From contig DATBKS010000298.1 of assembly GCA_036555755.1 (NCBI GenBank), forward strand, positions 1 through 14,464: a stretch of 14,464 nucleotides of DNA. Reading direction: 5' to 3'. Positions 1-6,364 of this stretch are shown here, one piece after another; the stretch's first letter is position 1, and each line of letters begins with the position of its first letter. The DNA comes from JAICJR01 sp036555755 (GTDB taxonomy: Bacteria > Actinomycetota > Thermoleophilia > Solirubrobacterales > Thermoleophilaceae). The notes beneath the pieces were generated by a model. It worked only from the letters and a program-made list of their open reading frames with translations, made no database searches and was not told where the DNA came from. The position numbers and the translations under genes are program-made.

Positions 1-142
1 GCAGCACGCCGTGCGTGGCGGGGTGGTGCGGCCCCATGTTGAGCGTCAGGAGCTCCTGCTCGGCGCCTTCCACGGCGTGCGAGCGCGCGGAGAGGTCGAC
101 GCTGTCCTCCTGGCGGCGGTACTCGGAGACCTCGGTGCTCAC
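1..142 (-). CDS. nuoD: NADH-quinone oxidoreductase subunit D, 5' part (runs off the left edge)
   Basis: Translating the minus strand from a GTG at 142 gives 47 codons that run off the window. The residues LTLNMGPHHPATHGVLR at about 32-48 are the strongly conserved N-terminal signature of the 49-kDa subunit of complex I. This subunit helps form the quinone-binding cavity with NuoB in the peripheral arm. The GTG overlaps the TGA of nuoC by four bases (GTGA), the usual sign of translational coupling. It is the fourth gene of the minus-strand nuoABCD series. The rest of the protein lies outside the window, so nothing can be said about its integrity. Confidence 0.93.
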   Translation of the reverse strand, partial: MSTEVSEYRRQEDSVDLSARSHAVEGAEQELLTLNMGPHHPATHGVL

Positions 143-660
143 TCGGTGTAGTCCTCTCCGAAGGCCGCGTCCTTGGTGAACAGGACGGGCTCGCCGCCGA
201 CCGGGAAGTCGCGGCGCTGGGGGAAGCCCTCGTAGTCCTCGGGCATGAGGATGCGGCGGTGGTCCGGGTGGTTGCCGAACTCGACGCCGAACATGTCGTA
301 GACCTCGCGCTCCTGGAAGTTTGCGCCCGGCCAGAGGTCGCACACGGACTGGACGTGCGCCTCGTCCACACCCATGCGCGTCTTCACGCGCAGGCGCTCG
401 ACGCGCGCCATCGACAGCAGCTCGTAGTGCACCGCCAGGCGCGGCTCCTCCGGCAGGTAGTCGCAGCCGTGCACGCTCGAGAGGAACTCGAACGGCTCCT
501 CTGGGTGGTTCTTGAGGAACTCGAGCACGTCGTGCACCCGCGCCGGCGCGACCTCGAGCGCGGCTTGGTCGCGGTAGTAGCTCGTGCCGACCACGGCATC
601 GTCACCCAGCTCGTCCCGCACGCGCTGGGCGATCAGCTCGAGTCCGGTTGCGTCAGGCAC
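139..660 (-). CDS. nuoC: NADH-quinone oxidoreductase subunit C (30-kDa subunit)
   Basis: This 173-residue protein is the 30-kDa-type subunit of the complex I peripheral arm. It has no cofactor of its own and packs against NuoB and NuoD. The family signature is clear at about residues 117-150: EREVYDMFGVEF, then HPDHRRILMPEDYEG and a basic-acidic RRDFP end. The length is normal for an unfused NuoC; in some proteobacteria it is fused to NuoD, but here it is separate. The start is GTG at 660, eight bases inside the end of nuoB, with a weak purine-rich GAAGAA just upstream. The TGA overlaps the nuoD start by four bases. The gene is intact. Confidence 0.96.
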   Translation of the reverse strand: MPDATGLELIAQRVRDELGDDAVVGTSYYRDQAALEVAPARVHDVLEFLKNHPEEPFEFLSSVHGCDYLPEEPRLAVHYELLSMARVERLRVKTRMGVDEAHVQSVCDLWPGANFQEREVYDMFGVEFGNHPDHRRILMPEDYEGFPQRRDFPVGGEPVLFTKDAAFGEDYTE

Positions 661-1245
661 GTTCTTCGGTGCCCTGCGCCTGATAGCGCTCCCGCCAGCC
701 GAGGTCGGGCTGGTCGAGGATCTTCTTCTGGAGCTTGATGATCCCGTACATCAGCGCCTCCGGCCGCGGCGGGCAGCCGGGGATGTAGATGTCGATAGGG
801 AGGAAGCGGTCGGCGCCCGCGACGAGCGCGTAGTTGTTGAACATGCCGGCGCTCGAGGCGCATGCGCCCATGGAGATGACCCACTTCGGCTCGAGCATCT
901 GGTCGTAGAGCCGGCGGATGACGGGCGCCATCTTGATCGACACGCGGCCGGACAGGATCAGCATGTCCGCCTGGCGCGGGGAGGCGCGCGACACCTCGGC
1001 GCCGAAGCGGGCGAGGTCGTTCCGCGGCGAGCCGATCACCGAGATCATCTCGATCGCGCAGCAGGCGAGGCCGAAGGTGGCGGGCCACACGGCGTTGGCG
1101 CGCGCCCAGTTCTGGGCCTTCTCGAGGGTCGTGAAGAGCAGCCGCTCCTCCACGTACTGCTCGAGCTCCGCGTCCGGCACGTCGCCCTTGAGCATGCGCT
1201 GGGCGGTGTGCTGGCGGATCTTCAGGTCGTCCAGCTTCTGCCGGG

Positions 1246-1255
<10 letters not shown>
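653..1255 (-). CDS. nuoB: NADH-quinone oxidoreductase subunit B (carries Fe-S cluster N2)
   Basis: NuoB (PSST subunit) carries the terminal 4Fe-4S cluster N2, which passes electrons to quinone. The four expected cysteines are present: the adjacent pair C65-C66 in LACCAIEM, C132 in MGACASSAGMF and C161 in IPGCPPRPEAL. The reading frame stays open far upstream into nuoA, but that part is a shadow of nuoA. I place the start at the GTG at 1255, which gives 200 residues beginning VEVTRQKLDD, has a GAGAGGGG Shine-Dalgarno-like run about five bases upstream, and overlaps nuoA by 10 bases. The next valine codon, at 1249, is GTA and cannot serve as the start. The gene is intact and overlaps nuoC by eight bases. 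Confidence 0.95.
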
Positions 1256-1602
<347 letters not shown>

Positions 1603-1615
1603 CGAACGACGCCCG

Positions 1616-1621
1616 GTTATA
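1616..1621 (-). promoter_or_regulatory. Likely -10 element of the nuo operon promoter
   Basis: Read on the minus strand, the bases are TATAAC, close to the sigma-70-type -10 consensus, 13 bases before the nuoA ATG. A start of transcription about seven bases downstream would leave a leader of only about six to seven bases, which fits the lack of a ribosome-binding site. No convincing -35 hexamer is seen at the usual distance (TAGCAC, 16 bases upstream, is a poor match). Confidence 0.4.
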
Positions 1622-1679
1622 CCACCCTTGTGACATGGTGCTACATAGTGCGAAAGGTCTCTAGCTGACTGACATTCAC

Positions 1680-2105
1680 ATGGCCGTGGGCATCGCGGTC
1701 CTCGTGACGAATGCCGCGGCTGCTGTCTGGGGCGGAGTTGCGTGGCTGCGCCACATTCCCTCGGTGATCTTCTGGTACCTCCTCAGGGTTGCCCAAGCGG
1801 TGGTAATCGTGCAGGTGGCGCTTGGGCTGTTTCTCCTGATCGGTCAGGGGCATCGTGCTGCTTCCGATCTGCACTACCTGTACGGGGTGTCGCTGCTGGT
1901 GATCGCGCTCGTGGCCGAGGCGTTCCGCGCCGACGTCGCGCGGCGTGAGATCGAGAAGCGCGAGATCGAGGACGTGGAGGCGCTTGAGCGGCGCGATCAG
2001 GTGCTGCTGGCGCGGGCTGTCGTGCGCAACGAGATGGGGATCATGACCATGAGCGTCATCGCGGTGGTGACGCTGGCGCTGCGGGCCTACGCGACGGGTT
2101 CCTGA
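1680..2105 (+). CDS. Small four-helix membrane protein, function unknown
   Basis: I do not recognise a named family. The 141-residue product has hydrophobic segments at about 2-23, 29-55, 64-84 and 118-138. Between the third and fourth lies a charged, probably helical or coiled stretch (85-117) rich in Arg and Glu, such as RREIEKREIEDVEALERRD. With an even number of crossings both ends should lie on the same side of the membrane. The start is ATG at 1680; the upstream bases show no good Shine-Dalgarno. It is divergent from the nuo operon over only 77 bases, so the two promoters are close, and a link with respiration is possible but only inferred. A terminator-like structure follows 74 bases after the stop. 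Confidence 0.75.
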   Translation: MAVGIAVLVTNAAAAVWGGVAWLRHIPSVIFWYLLRVAQAVVIVQVALGLFLLIGQGHRAASDLHYLYGVSLLVIALVAEAFRADVARREIEKREIEDVEALERRDQVLLARAVVRNEMGIMTMSVIAVVTLALRAYATGS

Positions 2106-2137
2106 GCTCAGCGCGGGAGGAAAGTGAAGAGCGACTA

Positions 2138-2176
2138 GATCCATGTTTTCCACGTATGCGGTGGCAAAGATGGATC
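2138..2176. repeat. 16-bp imperfect inverted repeat with 7-base loop
   Basis: GATCCATGTTTTCCAC at 2138-2153 pairs with GTGGCAAAGATGGATC at 2161-2176. Fourteen of 16 positions match, and the loop is GTATGCG (2154-2160). It lies between convergent genes, just before a second terminator-like hairpin. It may be part of the transcript end, or an RNA or protein recognition structure. No T-run follows it on either strand, so alone it is not a classical terminator. Confidence 0.7.
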
Positions 2177-2178
2177 GC

Positions 2179-2201
2179 GTGGCTGAGGCCACCCTTTTAT
2201 T
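2179..2201 (+). terminator. Rho-independent terminator-like hairpin
   Basis: GTGGC (2179-2183) and GCCAC (2188-2192) form a five-pair stem around a TGAG loop. It is followed by CCTTTTATT (2193-2201). In this orientation it would end the transcript of the membrane protein gene whose stop lies at 2103-2105. The stem is short, but the T-rich run is unusual in this GC-rich DNA, and the preceding 16-bp hairpin may reinforce it. Confidence 0.55.
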
Positions 2202-2254
2202 GCTGCAGTTCACGCCGCATCACAAGCCGGCGAAAACGGAGACCTGCCGCCCGC

Positions 2255-2848
2255 CTACTCGTGCGTCCAGAAGCTCGTGAGCTTCCGGGCGTCCATGTGG
2301 TTCAGGCCGATGTGCACCTGGTTGCGGTGGGCGGTCGTGTCGTCGACGTGCTTGCGGTGGCCCTTCTTGTCGTAGCAGACGGAGTACTTCTCCATTCCGC
2401 CCGGACCGCTCCACCAGGCGGTGCAGTTCCAAATGATCTCCTGCACTCCCATGCGGCGGGCGAGGGCATGCTCGTTGCCGAGCTTGTCGGGCGCGAGCAG
2501 CAGTGAGATGAGGCGGTTGGCCGCGACGCGGCCGGCGGCGGTGTGGACATCGAGGTGCCAGTCGATCGCGCGGCCGTCGGCGTGGAGGCTGTAGTTGTGC
2601 GGGCCGAGCTTCTCGCAGCGCATGATTCCCCAGAACTCGCCGGGCGAGTTTTGCTTCAGCCACGCGACCATCGCGAGGGCGCCCGGCGTGGGGTGCTTCG
2701 TGCAGCGGCGCGAGAGGTCGTAGCGGTAGCCCTCGATCGGGAGGCTGTCCAGCTTGTCGGCCGGGTTGCCCTTCACCGGCTTGAAGGCGGCAGCGGCGGT
2801 GCCGGTTACGGCGATGCTGCACAGCAGTGCTGCGACCAGGAGGCGCAC
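2255..2848 (-). CDS. Secreted M15-like (D-Ala-D-Ala carboxypeptidase fold) protein
   Basis: The 197-residue product begins with a short signal peptide (about 1-21: hydrophobic core LLVAALLCSIAVTG, then small residues TAAAA before F22). The mature part contains SLHADGRAIDWHLD at 88-101, matching the HxxGxAxD metal-site motif of M15 peptidases (H89, D96). A later NQVHIGLN at 177-184 supplies a candidate third ligand (H179). These positions suggest a zinc site and action on peptidoglycan peptides outside the cell. Four cysteines in the mature part (C49, C78, C142, C158) could form two disulfides. The usual catalytic glutamate before the last histidine is not obvious, so activity is uncertain. 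The start is GTG at 2848. It is a lone gene, convergent with the membrane protein and divergent from the HATPase gene. Confidence 0.72.
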   Translation of the reverse strand: MRLLVAALLCSIAVTGTAAAAFKPVKGNPADKLDSLPIEGYRYDLSRRCTKHPTPGALAMVAWLKQNSPGEFWGIMRCEKLGPHNYSLHADGRAIDWHLDVHTAAGRVAANRLISLLLAPDKLGNEHALARRMGVQEIIWNCTAWWSGPGGMEKYSVCYDKKGHRKHVDDTTAHRNQVHIGLNHMDARKLTSFWTHE

Positions 2849-2933
2849 CAGCCTGTGATCGGCGCCCCCGCCGGAGGCTTTAGCCGAATACCGCAGAACG
2901 CGTTGCAGAGGCGTTGAATCGCGTCAGGCTCTG

Positions 2934-2939
2934 TAACTT
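2934..2939 (+). promoter_or_regulatory. TANNNT -10 element for a leaderless HATPase transcript
   Basis: TAACTT lies nine bases before the ATG at 2949, and no Shine-Dalgarno is present. This is the spacing seen for leaderless genes in actinobacteria, where transcription starts at or next to the start codon. No clear -35 is visible. Confidence 0.35.
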
Positions 2940-2948
2940 TTTCGGCCG

Positions 2949-3356
2949 ATGGGGGCGGCAACCGGCTTCAAGGGCGTCGAGCTCGACCTTCCGGCCGAGC
3001 TGTCGCGCCTGCCGGACGCGCGTGCGTGGGCCGACGCGGCGGCCGAGGCATTCGGCTTCGACGAGATGGTTCGCTACCAGATCAAGATGGCCGTGAGCGA
3101 GGGTGTGGCGAACGCCGTCGAGCATGGCTCGTCCTCGCCGCGCGACCAGATCCACCTGCGCGCGATGAGCGAGGGCGACTCGCTCGCCTTCTACATCCGC
3201 GACTCCGGGAAGTTCATCCCGCGCATCAGCCCACGCGGCGAGATGCCCGAACGCGGCCGCGGCCTCGCATTCCTGGGCCAACTGATGGACGAGGTCGACA
3301 TAAAGCCGTCCGCCACGGGAACAGAGCTGCGCTTCTGCAAACGCCTCAGCCCGTAG
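2949..3356 (+). CDS. RsbW-like anti-sigma factor / HATPase domain protein
   Basis: This 135-residue single-domain protein belongs to the GHKL ATPase fold of the HATPase_c_2 (RsbW/SpoIIAB-like) type. The N-box is EGVANAVEHG at 51-60 (E51, N55, E58, H59). The G1 box is RDSGKF at 84-89, and the G2 glycine patch is ERGRGLAFLGQLMDEV at 101-116. Such proteins bind ATP and act as serine kinases and anti-sigma factors, holding a sigma factor or phosphorylating an anti-sigma antagonist. Neither a sigma factor nor an STAS-domain antagonist gene is next to it, so the partner is unknown. The start is ATG at 2949, with no Shine-Dalgarno and a TAACTT nine bases upstream. The gene is intact. Confidence 0.88.
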   Translation: MGAATGFKGVELDLPAELSRLPDARAWADAAAEAFGFDEMVRYQIKMAVSEGVANAVEHGSSSPRDQIHLRAMSEGDSLAFYIRDSGKFIPRISPRGEMPERGRGLAFLGQLMDEVDIKPSATGTELRFCKRLSP

Positions 3357-3360
3357 CCCT

Positions 3361-3388
3361 GCGGACGGCGGACTGCGGACGGCGGACT
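3361..3388. repeat. 14-bp tandem duplication
   Basis: GCGGACGGCGGACT occurs twice head to tail (3361-3374 and 3375-3388), starting five bases after the stop of the HATPase gene. Each unit itself contains GCGGAC twice, so the stretch looks like a slippage product. No function is evident. Confidence 0.8.
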
Positions 3389-3414
3389 GTCGTTGTGGTG
3401 CCCCGGCGGAGGCC

Positions 3415-3531
3415 TCAATCGCCGCCGATGTGGACGGCCCGCCGCGAATCGTTCGCGAAGACAAGGCCGTCTCCGGCCACCGCCGGGGCGACTCGTGATT
3501 CGCCGTACGGCGACTCGGTCCTCCCGGGCGG
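3415..3531 (-). pseudogene. Possible remnant of a beta-propeller-type coding sequence
   Basis: Between two stops on the minus strand is an open frame of 38 codons without any start codon. Its end reads RVAPAVAGDGLVFANDSRRA, then VHIGGD and a stop. The alternation of small residues, GDG and a hydrophobic strand resembles a blade of PQQ-like or outer-membrane-assembly (BamB-like) repeat proteins, whose blades often read 'PAVAGDGLVYV...'. There is no complete gene here, so at most this is a decayed fragment. The match is by eye and short; chance resemblance in GC-rich DNA is a real alternative. Confidence 0.25.
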
Positions 3532-3535
3532 TCAC

Positions 3536-3541
3536 TAATAT
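3536..3541 (+). promoter_or_regulatory. TANNNT -10 element for a leaderless cytochrome c transcript
   Basis: TAATAT, an A+T island in GC-rich DNA, ends eight bases before the GTG at 3550. The gene has no Shine-Dalgarno. The spacing would place transcription start at or beside the start codon. No -35 element is recognisable. Confidence 0.45.
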
Positions 3542-3549
3542 GCCCGCCC

Positions 3550-3948
3550 GTGTCCCGCCCAAAGCTGCTCTGGGCCGCCGTCGTCGTGGCCATCGCCGCA
3601 GTCGCCATCTCGGCGTGCGGCACTAAGAAGATCAACGCCGACAACGAGAACCCCTCGAGCCCGGTGCACCAGGGAGCGGTGCTGTTCAAACAGCGCTGCG
3701 GCGGCTGCCACACGCTTGATGCCGCGGCCACGTATGGCTCGGCCACCAACGTGTCGCAGAAGGAGCGCACCGACGGCCCGAACCTGAACTTCCGCAAGGA
3801 GAGCGTGCAGGACGTTCTGTTCGCGATCCGCAATGGCGGCTTCTCCGGCTCGATCATGCCGGCGAACGTGGTGGTGGGCCCGGACGCGCAGAAGGTGGCG
3901 CAGTTCGTGTCGAAGTACGCTGGCTCGCAAGCCTCGACCGCCAAGTAG
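3550..3948 (+). CDS. Single-heme cytochrome c lipoprotein
   Basis: The 132-residue product starts with a positively charged and hydrophobic signal (about 1-22) ending in the lipobox-like AISAC, so C23 is probably lipidated and the protein anchored on the outer face of the membrane. The heme motif is CGGCH (C50, C53, H54). The sixth ligand is probably M103 in GSIMPANVV, the usual class I cytochrome c arrangement. About 25 residues of linker separate the lipid anchor from the domain. It is a likely electron carrier to a terminal oxidase or from complex III, but no partner gene is adjacent. The GTG at 3550 is the start; TAATAT just upstream suggests a leaderless mRNA. serS follows with only 19 bases between the stop and the point where serS homology begins. 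Confidence 0.9.
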   Translation: MSRPKLLWAAVVVAIAAVAISACGTKKINADNENPSSPVHQGAVLFKQRCGGCHTLDAAATYGSATNVSQKERTDGPNLNFRKESVQDVLFAIRNGGFSGSIMPANVVVGPDAQKVAQFVSKYAGSQASTAK

Positions 3949-3967
3949 CTACAGCGGGGGTCCCGCC

Positions 3968-5215
3968 GTTCTAGACCTCAAGCTCATCCGACGTGACCCG
4001 GAAGCGGTAAAGACCGCGCTCGCACGGCGCGGCGAAGGCGTTGCGGATGCCGTCGACAAGGTGCTCGCCGCCGACGAGCAGTGGCGCCAGCTCACGACGC
4101 GCGCTGAAGAGCTGAAGGCCGAGCAGAACGCCGCCGGCAAGCAGGTGGGGGAGCTCAAGCGCGCGGGCGAGGACGCCAGCGAGGCGATGCAGCGCTCGAC
4201 CGAGCTGAAGGCGCAGGTGGGTCCCGCCGAGGACGAGGCGCGCCTGGCGAAGGAGCACCTCGACGCCCTTCTCATCACGCTGCCGAACCTCACCGACCCG
4301 AGCTCGCCGGAGAAGGAGGAGGAGATCATCCGCGAGGTCGGGGAGGCGGGCAAGACGGGCAAGGACCACCTCGAGCTGCTTGGCGACTTCGTGGACATGG
4401 AGCGCGGCGCGCGCGTGTCGGGCTCGCGCTTTGCGTATCTAAAGGGCCCGGTGGTGATGCTCGAGCTGGCGCTCGTGCGCTGGGCGCTCGGCGTGCTCGA
4501 GGGACATGGCTTCACGCCCGTGGTGCCGCCGGTGCTCGTGCGCGAGGAGGCGATGTACGGCACCGGCTTCCTGCCCGACACCGAGCAGCAGATCTACACG
4601 CTGCCCGAGGACGAGCTGTATCTCGTCGGCACCTCCGAGGTGCCGCTCGCTTCGCTGCATGCGGGCGAGCTGCTCGACGACGCGGATCTGCCGCTTCGCT
4701 ACGCCGGCTTCTCGCCCTGCTTCCGGCGCGAGGCGGGCGCCGCCGGCAAGGACACCCGCGGGATCTTCCGCGTGCACCAGTTCGACAAGGTGGAGATGTT
4801 CACGTTCGTGCGGCCCGAGGAGTCGGGGGACGAGCACGAGCGCATCCTCGCGATCGAGGAGGAGATCCTCCAGGCGCTCGAGATCCCCTACCGCGTGGCC
4901 AACATCCCCGCCTGGGACCTCGGCGCCTCGGCCGCGAAGAAGTACGACCTCGAGGCGTGGCTGCCCGGCCAGGAGCGCTTCCGCGAGCTCACCTCCTGCT
5001 CGAACACAACGGACTTCCAGGCACGGCGGCTCGGCGTTCGCTTCCGGCCGGAGGGCGGCAAGCCGGAGGAGGTCCACACGCTCAACGGCACCGCGGTGGC
5101 CGTGGGGCGCACGATCATCGCGATCGTCGAGAACCATCAGCAGGAGGACGGCACGATCGCGGTGCCGGCGGTGCTGCAGCCCTACGGCGCGCCGCCGACA
5201 ATCAGCGCGGCCTGA
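3968..5215 (+). CDS. serS: Seryl-tRNA synthetase (non-canonical start codon)
   Basis: This class II synthetase charges tRNA-Ser (and tRNA-Sec where present) with serine. The N-terminal helical arm spans about 25-100, rich in Lys, Glu and Ala. The catalytic domain has motif 1 around GFTPVVPP (181-188), the serine-binding TSE (222-224), motif 2 FRREAG (252-257) followed by the glutamate in DKVEMF, and motif 3 around LNGTAVAVGR (372-381). The total of about 415 residues is slightly short but normal. The family's usual beginning (M-L-D-L-K-L-I-R) aligns with VLDLKLIRRD, whose first codon is GTT at 3968. No ATG, GTG or TTG exists in frame between the cytochrome stop and this point. GGGGG at 3956-3960 sits at Shine-Dalgarno distance. 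A CTG at 3920, inside the cytochrome gene, is the nearest other option. Confidence 0.95.
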   Translation, partial: VLDLKLIRRDPEAVKTALARRGEGVADAVDKVLAADEQWRQLTTRAEELKAEQNAAGKQVGELKRAGEDASEAMQRSTELKAQVGPAEDEARLAKEHLDALLITLPNLTDPSSPEKEEEIIREVGEAGKTGKDHLELLGDFVDMERGARVSGSRFAYLKGPVVMLELALVRWALGVLEGHGFTPVVPPVLVREEAMYGTGFLPDTEQQIYTLPEDELYLVGTSEVPLASLHAGELLDDADLPLRYAGFSPCFRREAGAAGKDTRGIFRVHQFDKVEMFTFVRPEESGDEHERILAIEEEILQALEIPYRVANIPAWDLGASAAKKYDLEAWLPGQERFRELTSCSNTTDFQARRLGVRFRPEGGKPEEVHTLNGTAVAVGRTIIAIVENHQQEDGTIAVPAVLQPYGAPPTISAA

Positions 5216-5248
5216 GCGTCGGCCAGGAGGGTCCCTACCAGCGCTGAT
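5201..5248. repeat. 8-bp inverted repeat spanning the convergent serS and reductase ends
   Basis: ATCAGCGC (5201-5208) and GCGCTGAT (5241-5248) are exact inverted copies around a 32-base spacer. The spacer also holds GGCC...GGCC (5209-5212 and 5221-5224). The arms overlap the ends of both coding regions, which are only 19 bases apart. A shared two-way transcription end is possible, but there is no T-run, so this is weak. Confidence 0.3.
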
Positions 5249-6218
5249 GCACGTGTGGGGAGATTCGCCGCTCGTAGATCTCCCCGATCCTCGCCATCGT
5301 GTCGCTGTCGAGCGGCGGCAGCTCGGCCGCGGCGGCGTTCGCATGTGCCTGCTCCGGCGAGCGGGCGCCCGGAATCACGGTGGACACCGCGTCCTCCATG
5401 AGGATCCAGCGGAGCGCAAGCTGAGCCAGCGTCGCGCCCTCCGGAACCAGTGGCCGCAGCTCCTCGACGGCGTCGAGACCCACCTCGAAGGGCACGCCTG
5501 CGAAGGTCTCGCCCACGTCGAACATCTCGCCGTGCCGGTTGAAAGTCCGGTGATCGTCGGCGGCGAAAGTTGTCTCGCGCGTGTACTTGCCGCTGAGCAA
5601 ACCGGAGGCGAGCGGCACACGCACGATGATCCCGACGCCGCGTCGGCGGGCCTCGCCGAAGAACAGGCTCGCCGGCCGCTGCCGGAAGGGATTGAAGATG
5701 ATCTGGACGCTCGCGACATTCGGATACTCGATCGCCTTAAGTGCCTCCTCGACGCGCTCCACGCTCACGCCGTAGGCAGCTATCCGGCCCTCTTCGACCA
5801 TCGCATCGAGGTCCGCGAAGACCTCGGGGTGGTAGTAGAGATCCGTGGGGGGACAGTGGAGCTGCACGAGGTCGAGCGTCTCCACGCCGAGGTTCTCGCG
5901 CGACCGGTCGTTCCAGGCCCGGAAGTTCTCGGGCGAGTAGTTCTCGACCACTTGCTCGAGCCGGCGGCCCATCTTGGTGGTGACGGTGATCGTCTCTCCC
6001 GCGCGCTCCCGCAGAAGCCGGCCCACCAGGCGCTCCGAGCGTCCGTCGCCGTAGACGTCCGCGGTGTCGAACAAGGTCACGCCGGCGTCGGCGGCCGCGT
6101 GAAGCGTCGCCATCGCGGCGTCCTCAGCAACGTCGCCCCAGTCCGCGCCGATCTGCCAGGCGCCAAAGCCGATCTCGGAGACGCTACGCCCGGTCTTACC
6201 GAGGGTGCGACTGCGCAT
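5235..6218 (-). CDS. Aldo/keto reductase family oxidoreductase
   Basis: The 327-residue protein is a full-length NADP(H)-type aldo/keto reductase with the (beta/alpha)8 fold. The catalytic tetrad is readable: D51 and Y56 in LFDTADVYG, K82 in TTKMG and H121 in LVQLHCP. The C-terminal part has VIPGARSPEQAHAN (about 285-299), the usual coenzyme-phosphate-binding region. The substrate cannot be named; the family reduces many aldehydes, ketones and sugars. It stands alone, convergent with serS and divergent from the mutarotase gene. Being close to sugar genes makes a carbohydrate role conceivable, but it is not in their operon. The ATG at 6218 has no Shine-Dalgarno, and TAGGCT lies six bases upstream. 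Confidence 0.92.
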   Translation of the reverse strand: MRSRTLGKTGRSVSEIGFGAWQIGADWGDVAEDAAMATLHAAADAGVTLFDTADVYGDGRSERLVGRLLRERAGETITVTTKMGRRLEQVVENYSPENFRAWNDRSRENLGVETLDLVQLHCPPTDLYYHPEVFADLDAMVEEGRIAAYGVSVERVEEALKAIEYPNVASVQIIFNPFRQRPASLFFGEARRRGVGIIVRVPLASGLLSGKYTRETTFAADDHRTFNRHGEMFDVGETFAGVPFEVGLDAVEELRPLVPEGATLAQLALRWILMEDAVSTVIPGARSPEQAHANAAAAELPPLDSDTMARIGEIYERRISPHVHQRW

Positions 6219-6224
6219 GGGAGG

Positions 6225-6230
6225 AGCCTA
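6225..6230 (-). promoter_or_regulatory. TANNNT -10 element for a leaderless reductase transcript
   Basis: On the minus strand TAGGCT ends six bases before the reductase ATG at 6218. The leader bases CCTCCC are the wrong strand sense for a Shine-Dalgarno. The arrangement matches actinobacterial leaderless promoters. Confidence 0.35.
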
Positions 6231-6349
6231 ATCGACCGGGCCGAGATTCCACGGCGCCGGCCTTTTGCTTCAAGGCGTTTTGAGCTACCTTGCTTGAGTC
6301 ACAAGCGATGCGGCTGGGGGGCCCCCGTCCACACATACCCGACCCTCTG

Positions 6350-6361
6350 GGAGGAGGGGAG
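6350..6361 (+). promoter_or_regulatory. Strong ribosome-binding site of the mutarotase gene
   Basis: The purine-rich GGAGGAGGGGAG ends three bases before the ATG at 6365, with its GGAGG core at an optimal distance. It decides the start in favour of 6365 over the earlier in-frame TTG at 6290. It contrasts with the neighbouring genes that lack any such site. Confidence 0.7.
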
Positions 6362-6364
6362 ACT

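Noticed and set aside
2880..3944. A 354-codon minus-strand frame opposite the HATPase and cytochrome c genes
   Set aside because: It has no recognisable domain and mirrors two genes with clear catalytic motifs.
6260..6285. Hairpin GCCTT...AAGGC with following GTTTTGAG as a terminator
   Set aside because: It lies between two divergent promoters where no transcript should end on that strand, and the stem is only five pairs.
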